Shown here piece by piece: positions 60,973 to 64,000 of a DNA stretch of 64,000 bases. The notes beneath the pieces are model-generated. The model did no database searches, was not told the DNA's origin, and worked only from the letters and a program-made list of their open reading frames with translations. The first letter of the stretch is position 1. Every line of letters starts with the position of its first letter. Source of the DNA: Owenia fusiformis (lineage: Eukaryota > Annelida > Polychaeta > Sabellida > Oweniidae); contig CAIIXF020000005.1 of the NCBI GenBank assembly GCA_903813345.2, forward strand, positions 3,978,356-4,042,355, given 5' to 3'. A program made the position numbers and the translations under genes.

Positions 60973-63640
60973 TCCTGTTTAGCTTGATACCTAGTGTGTT
61001 TGCAGTTTTAATCGGATAATATCAAAACTAAGAATTATATTTAAACTATAATTTCAGTTGGATATTCATCAACGTCGAAACAGTATTCGTTATGTCAAAG
61101 CGTGTGTCAATTGACTTTTTAAAGTCCATTCAATATCGGATTTCCCACTCAGTTAAATGTCAAACGGTTCATTTTATCAATGGCCAGTTCATGAAAATTA
61201 TTGCAAAGTACCATGCGATTGATGTAAGTTCAAGAGGTACATCAATAATGGGCTCATACAATTGAACTTGCCTTTGTTGTACTTTTGTATCTGGATCTAT
61301 GATGTGTTATTCTCATTAAAATAAGTGAATGAGGCAGGCAGACAATTTGAATGAAGGTGAAACGCTAGTCCGGTAAACAGTTGATACTGGTCAATTAACA
61401 TCTTTTGTAAACAACAGAAAAATAATTTTAACCAATTGAATTGTTTAATGTCCCTTTTCTATATTAAACCAAGGGCGTTACAATACCCGGGAATTTATCG
61501 GTTCGTCCAGTACTTGTTTGTGATAGCGCCCTCTGTAGGTCACTGTGCTTATAGCCTACAGTAATACGGGGTAGGATATCGGGAATTCGGTCAGTTTCTA
61601 TCCGTCGATTTCGCTATGAATTGAAGCAAGTGTGACCACTTTATCCACTTAAACAATTTGATAATTGATTAAATATTTAAACAAAATCGATAAACACGTT
61701 ATACACTTCCTATCTCCTTAGAAATTAGCATGTATTTATGGATTGTGTTTTCGAACAAGGCTCGACCCAAACCAATAGGGAAATCCTTATGCTAATTAGT
61801 ATGACGTCATATTTTCCTGGGGAATCCTAGATTTCAAAGCCTCAGTCTGTTATTGTGTCAAATGTAAACGCTCTTGGGACGCTCTTTTGCAGACAGAAAA
61901 TTGACAGATTAGCTTTTAACTTTCAGCTTTGATGTTTAAATATTCTGTATTTCTACCGGACTTCTTGCTGAATATCATATAATGTTATAACTTGATTTGG
62001 ACCATTGCCTGATTGATCATTCTGAAATTTTGATTGTGATTCATGATTGATTGGCAAGAAAAATAATTCCTATTGTTTTCCAGCGAAGTCAAAATGTTAC
62101 AGCATGAGTTATAATGTCGAGTTTGCATCATGTTAAATTCTGCTAGTGATTAGAAGTCCATGCACAAGCATACACATACTAAGACAAACACACCCAGGCT
62201 CAAGGCCGTAGTATAAAACTATTTAAGGCACAAACTGGTATTAATAGACCGATATGTAGTGTCTGCCATGTATTGAAGGTAAACCAATCTGCATTATTAA
62301 TGTTTCTTCTATCAATACATGGATTGTGCAATGGAAAAGCAATGGCACAATCAAAAATGTGCATATCAATCGTGAATATCTCTCGGTTCAAAGCTTATTT
62401 CCAACAGAATCGTGTCAAAATATGTGTCTGAGTAACAGTTATACATTATAAGATCGCAAACTCTTACCAATTATCAGCCGAATGGCTCATTTTCAACGAA
62501 ATGTCCTTAAGACAACAGCCCTGGGTCGCGCCTGAGGCCAAAAACTATTTCAAATAACCCTCCCCTAATTATATTGGATAATCACATTTATGCGTGCGCG
62601 CGCAGCTCATCCAATGAACGAAACGCCACTTCCCGCTGAAATCACCGGGTATTGATCTTTCCCTTGATTAAACTACATCAAAGAATGAATGTCGGAAATG
62701 TTCATATTGAAGTATTACAGGTTAATCTGAGACGGCACTCTGAATTTTCAAATTTCCCGCCACAGAAACTGAAGAAGTCCTATGTATGTAGGACGGATCA
62801 TTTTACGTACGTTTTCGAGTGAAATCAAATTTTAAACAGCACCTGACCTGTTACATGCAGTGCACTGAAGCTGGACTTATTACAACCTCTCACTTCCCAA
62901 TACACTTACATGATAGTCAATACTAAAGAAATCAAATTTTCTTAAATTGGATCAAGGGCCATTTAATTTCATAAGATTCAGTGTGGGGTTTAGCCTAAGT
63001 TAGATAAACCATTCTTACTCGGTCTTAGAACTGATAACCCTCCTAGAACCCAATACTCGTGGTTTATCCATTACTTAAAACTGAATTCATTACGTAATAG
63101 AACAATGCAAAACAATAAATTAACTTTCGAGATCCGAAGTTGATTGCCAAACATATTTGTCGCACTATTCATGCCACTGATGTAAAATTGGCAATGGGTC
63201 GCTATAGCTTGTTCAGAATAAAAATTAGATATAACATTTTTCACATAGCATTGTTTTAAAATATTAAGAATTGTCAGTCTTGCCAGCAGATACACATGCC
63301 ATTTTAGATAGGCCCTATTTAAGATGAAGTATTATCTTTAGACAGACTACGTATCGGAAAAGACACAAAATATTCATTTCCCTACCGTCTTAAATTTTAC
63401 ATCTGTTTTTAGATTCAAATAAAAGTCGCAGTGACTACAGGCTCAAGTTGACACAACTCCATACGACACATAAATATATAAGCACCTAGTGCAAAAGGGA
63501 AAGGACCAAAAGTTGTAATGGAACTAAGCAAGAAAATGCAAACTCTAAGTGCATACCTGTCAAGAAAACAAACCCCATATAGGCCAAAACCATGATCTAA
63601 CGTGAAAAGAAACACTGTCTAATACCCCCTTTCCCCTACC
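60973..63640. other. Upstream region of gene 1 with a 1.6-kb extra segment
   Basis: 60973-61465 and 63070-63470 are homologous to 52192-52980 and 53855-53920 upstream of gene 2. The stretch 61470-63070 has no counterpart there. It has no convincing terminal repeat and no gene that I recognise (the 62200-62391 frame has no known similarity). 63478-63632 is the reverse copy of the repeat at 48999. Confidence 0.5.
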
Positions 63641-64000
63641 ATTCAAGAACCAATATCACAATCCAAGTCCAGAAGACCAAGGGACATTTCATTCATACTG
63701 AAGTCATTACAATACATGTTGAAGAAAAAATTAGAAATTGATAGCCAATACTCATAACCTAAAATACGTTGTAGATACAAGTACTCATACAAGATAGAGC
63801 ATTCAGTCTCAAATGATGTGGGATAGATAAAATCCAGTCTCCAAATCAAAAGGCGTTTCAAAGGGTCAACATCCAAGATCCCAGATAGCAATGTCCTCCG
63901 TAAAATCATAAAGAACAATTCCAATTGAAAAAGAACTGTCTCAATTAGAAATAAGGATCTTATATATTAGTATGATCACTGGTCAGTATGAATCGAAGGT
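63641..64000. other. Right edge, nothing recognised
   Basis: The minus-strand frame at 63643-63924 (93 codons) shows no domain or signal peptide that I recognise, and no splice context supports it. Confidence 0.3.

Overview
The window is nuclear DNA from an intron-rich, AT-rich animal genome. Genes are split into many short exons with GT/AG introns, and introns and intergenic DNA are full of small inverted-repeat transposons. The genes (a KANSL3 homologue, UNG, a complete pappalysin and prokineticin-like secreted proteins) fit a bilaterian. Repeat style and compact introns suggest a marine invertebrate, perhaps lophotrochozoan or ambulacrarian, but the species cannot be named from sequence alone. 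All exon models are my own joins of reading frame, splice sites and family similarity; none has transcript support.

Layout. (1) 354-4688, minus: 5' half of KANSL3, running off the left edge. One intron ends in a 14-copy, 51-bp array that repeats the 3' splice site of the next exon. (2) 5121-9463: transposons, including a mariner with a transposase cut down to its DNA-binding half, an 8-bp-TSD hAT-like element and a foldback element. (3) 10105-23810, plus: complete uracil-DNA glycosylase (UNG, 7 coding exons, 338 codons). Its fourth intron holds a two-exon gene for a secreted 14-cysteine protein, and the start of exon 6 and the end of exon 7 are locally duplicated. (4) 27200-42162, plus: complete pappalysin (PAPPA-like metalloprotease, 21 coding exons, 1592 codons) with LamG, three LNR modules, the zinc site, Met-turn and C-terminal CCP modules. 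(5) 42968-60972, minus: three related genes of secreted proteins built from repeated cysteine modules with prokineticin/colipase (AVIT, astakine-like) spacing. Each domain is split over two exons, an A half (C-x5-C-x4-CC...) and a B half (C...CPC-x5-C), and internal exons are phase 1-1. The 47.7-52.2 kb gene has five A+B domains. The 55.8-61.0 kb gene has five A halves but only one B half. The 43.0-46.0 kb gene has three A+B pairs with a stop codon created across its first splice junction. (6) 61-64 kb: upstream DNA of the third gene, homologous to that of the second but carrying extra insertions.

The most notable content is the prokineticin-like cluster: a family growing by whole-gene duplication, domain duplication and half-domain (single-exon) amplification, with transposons inserted at paralogous positions that allow empty-site comparison. 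Pappalysins cleave IGF-binding proteins and prokineticin-like proteins are secreted ligands in the animals studied, but nothing here shows a functional link between the two neighbours.
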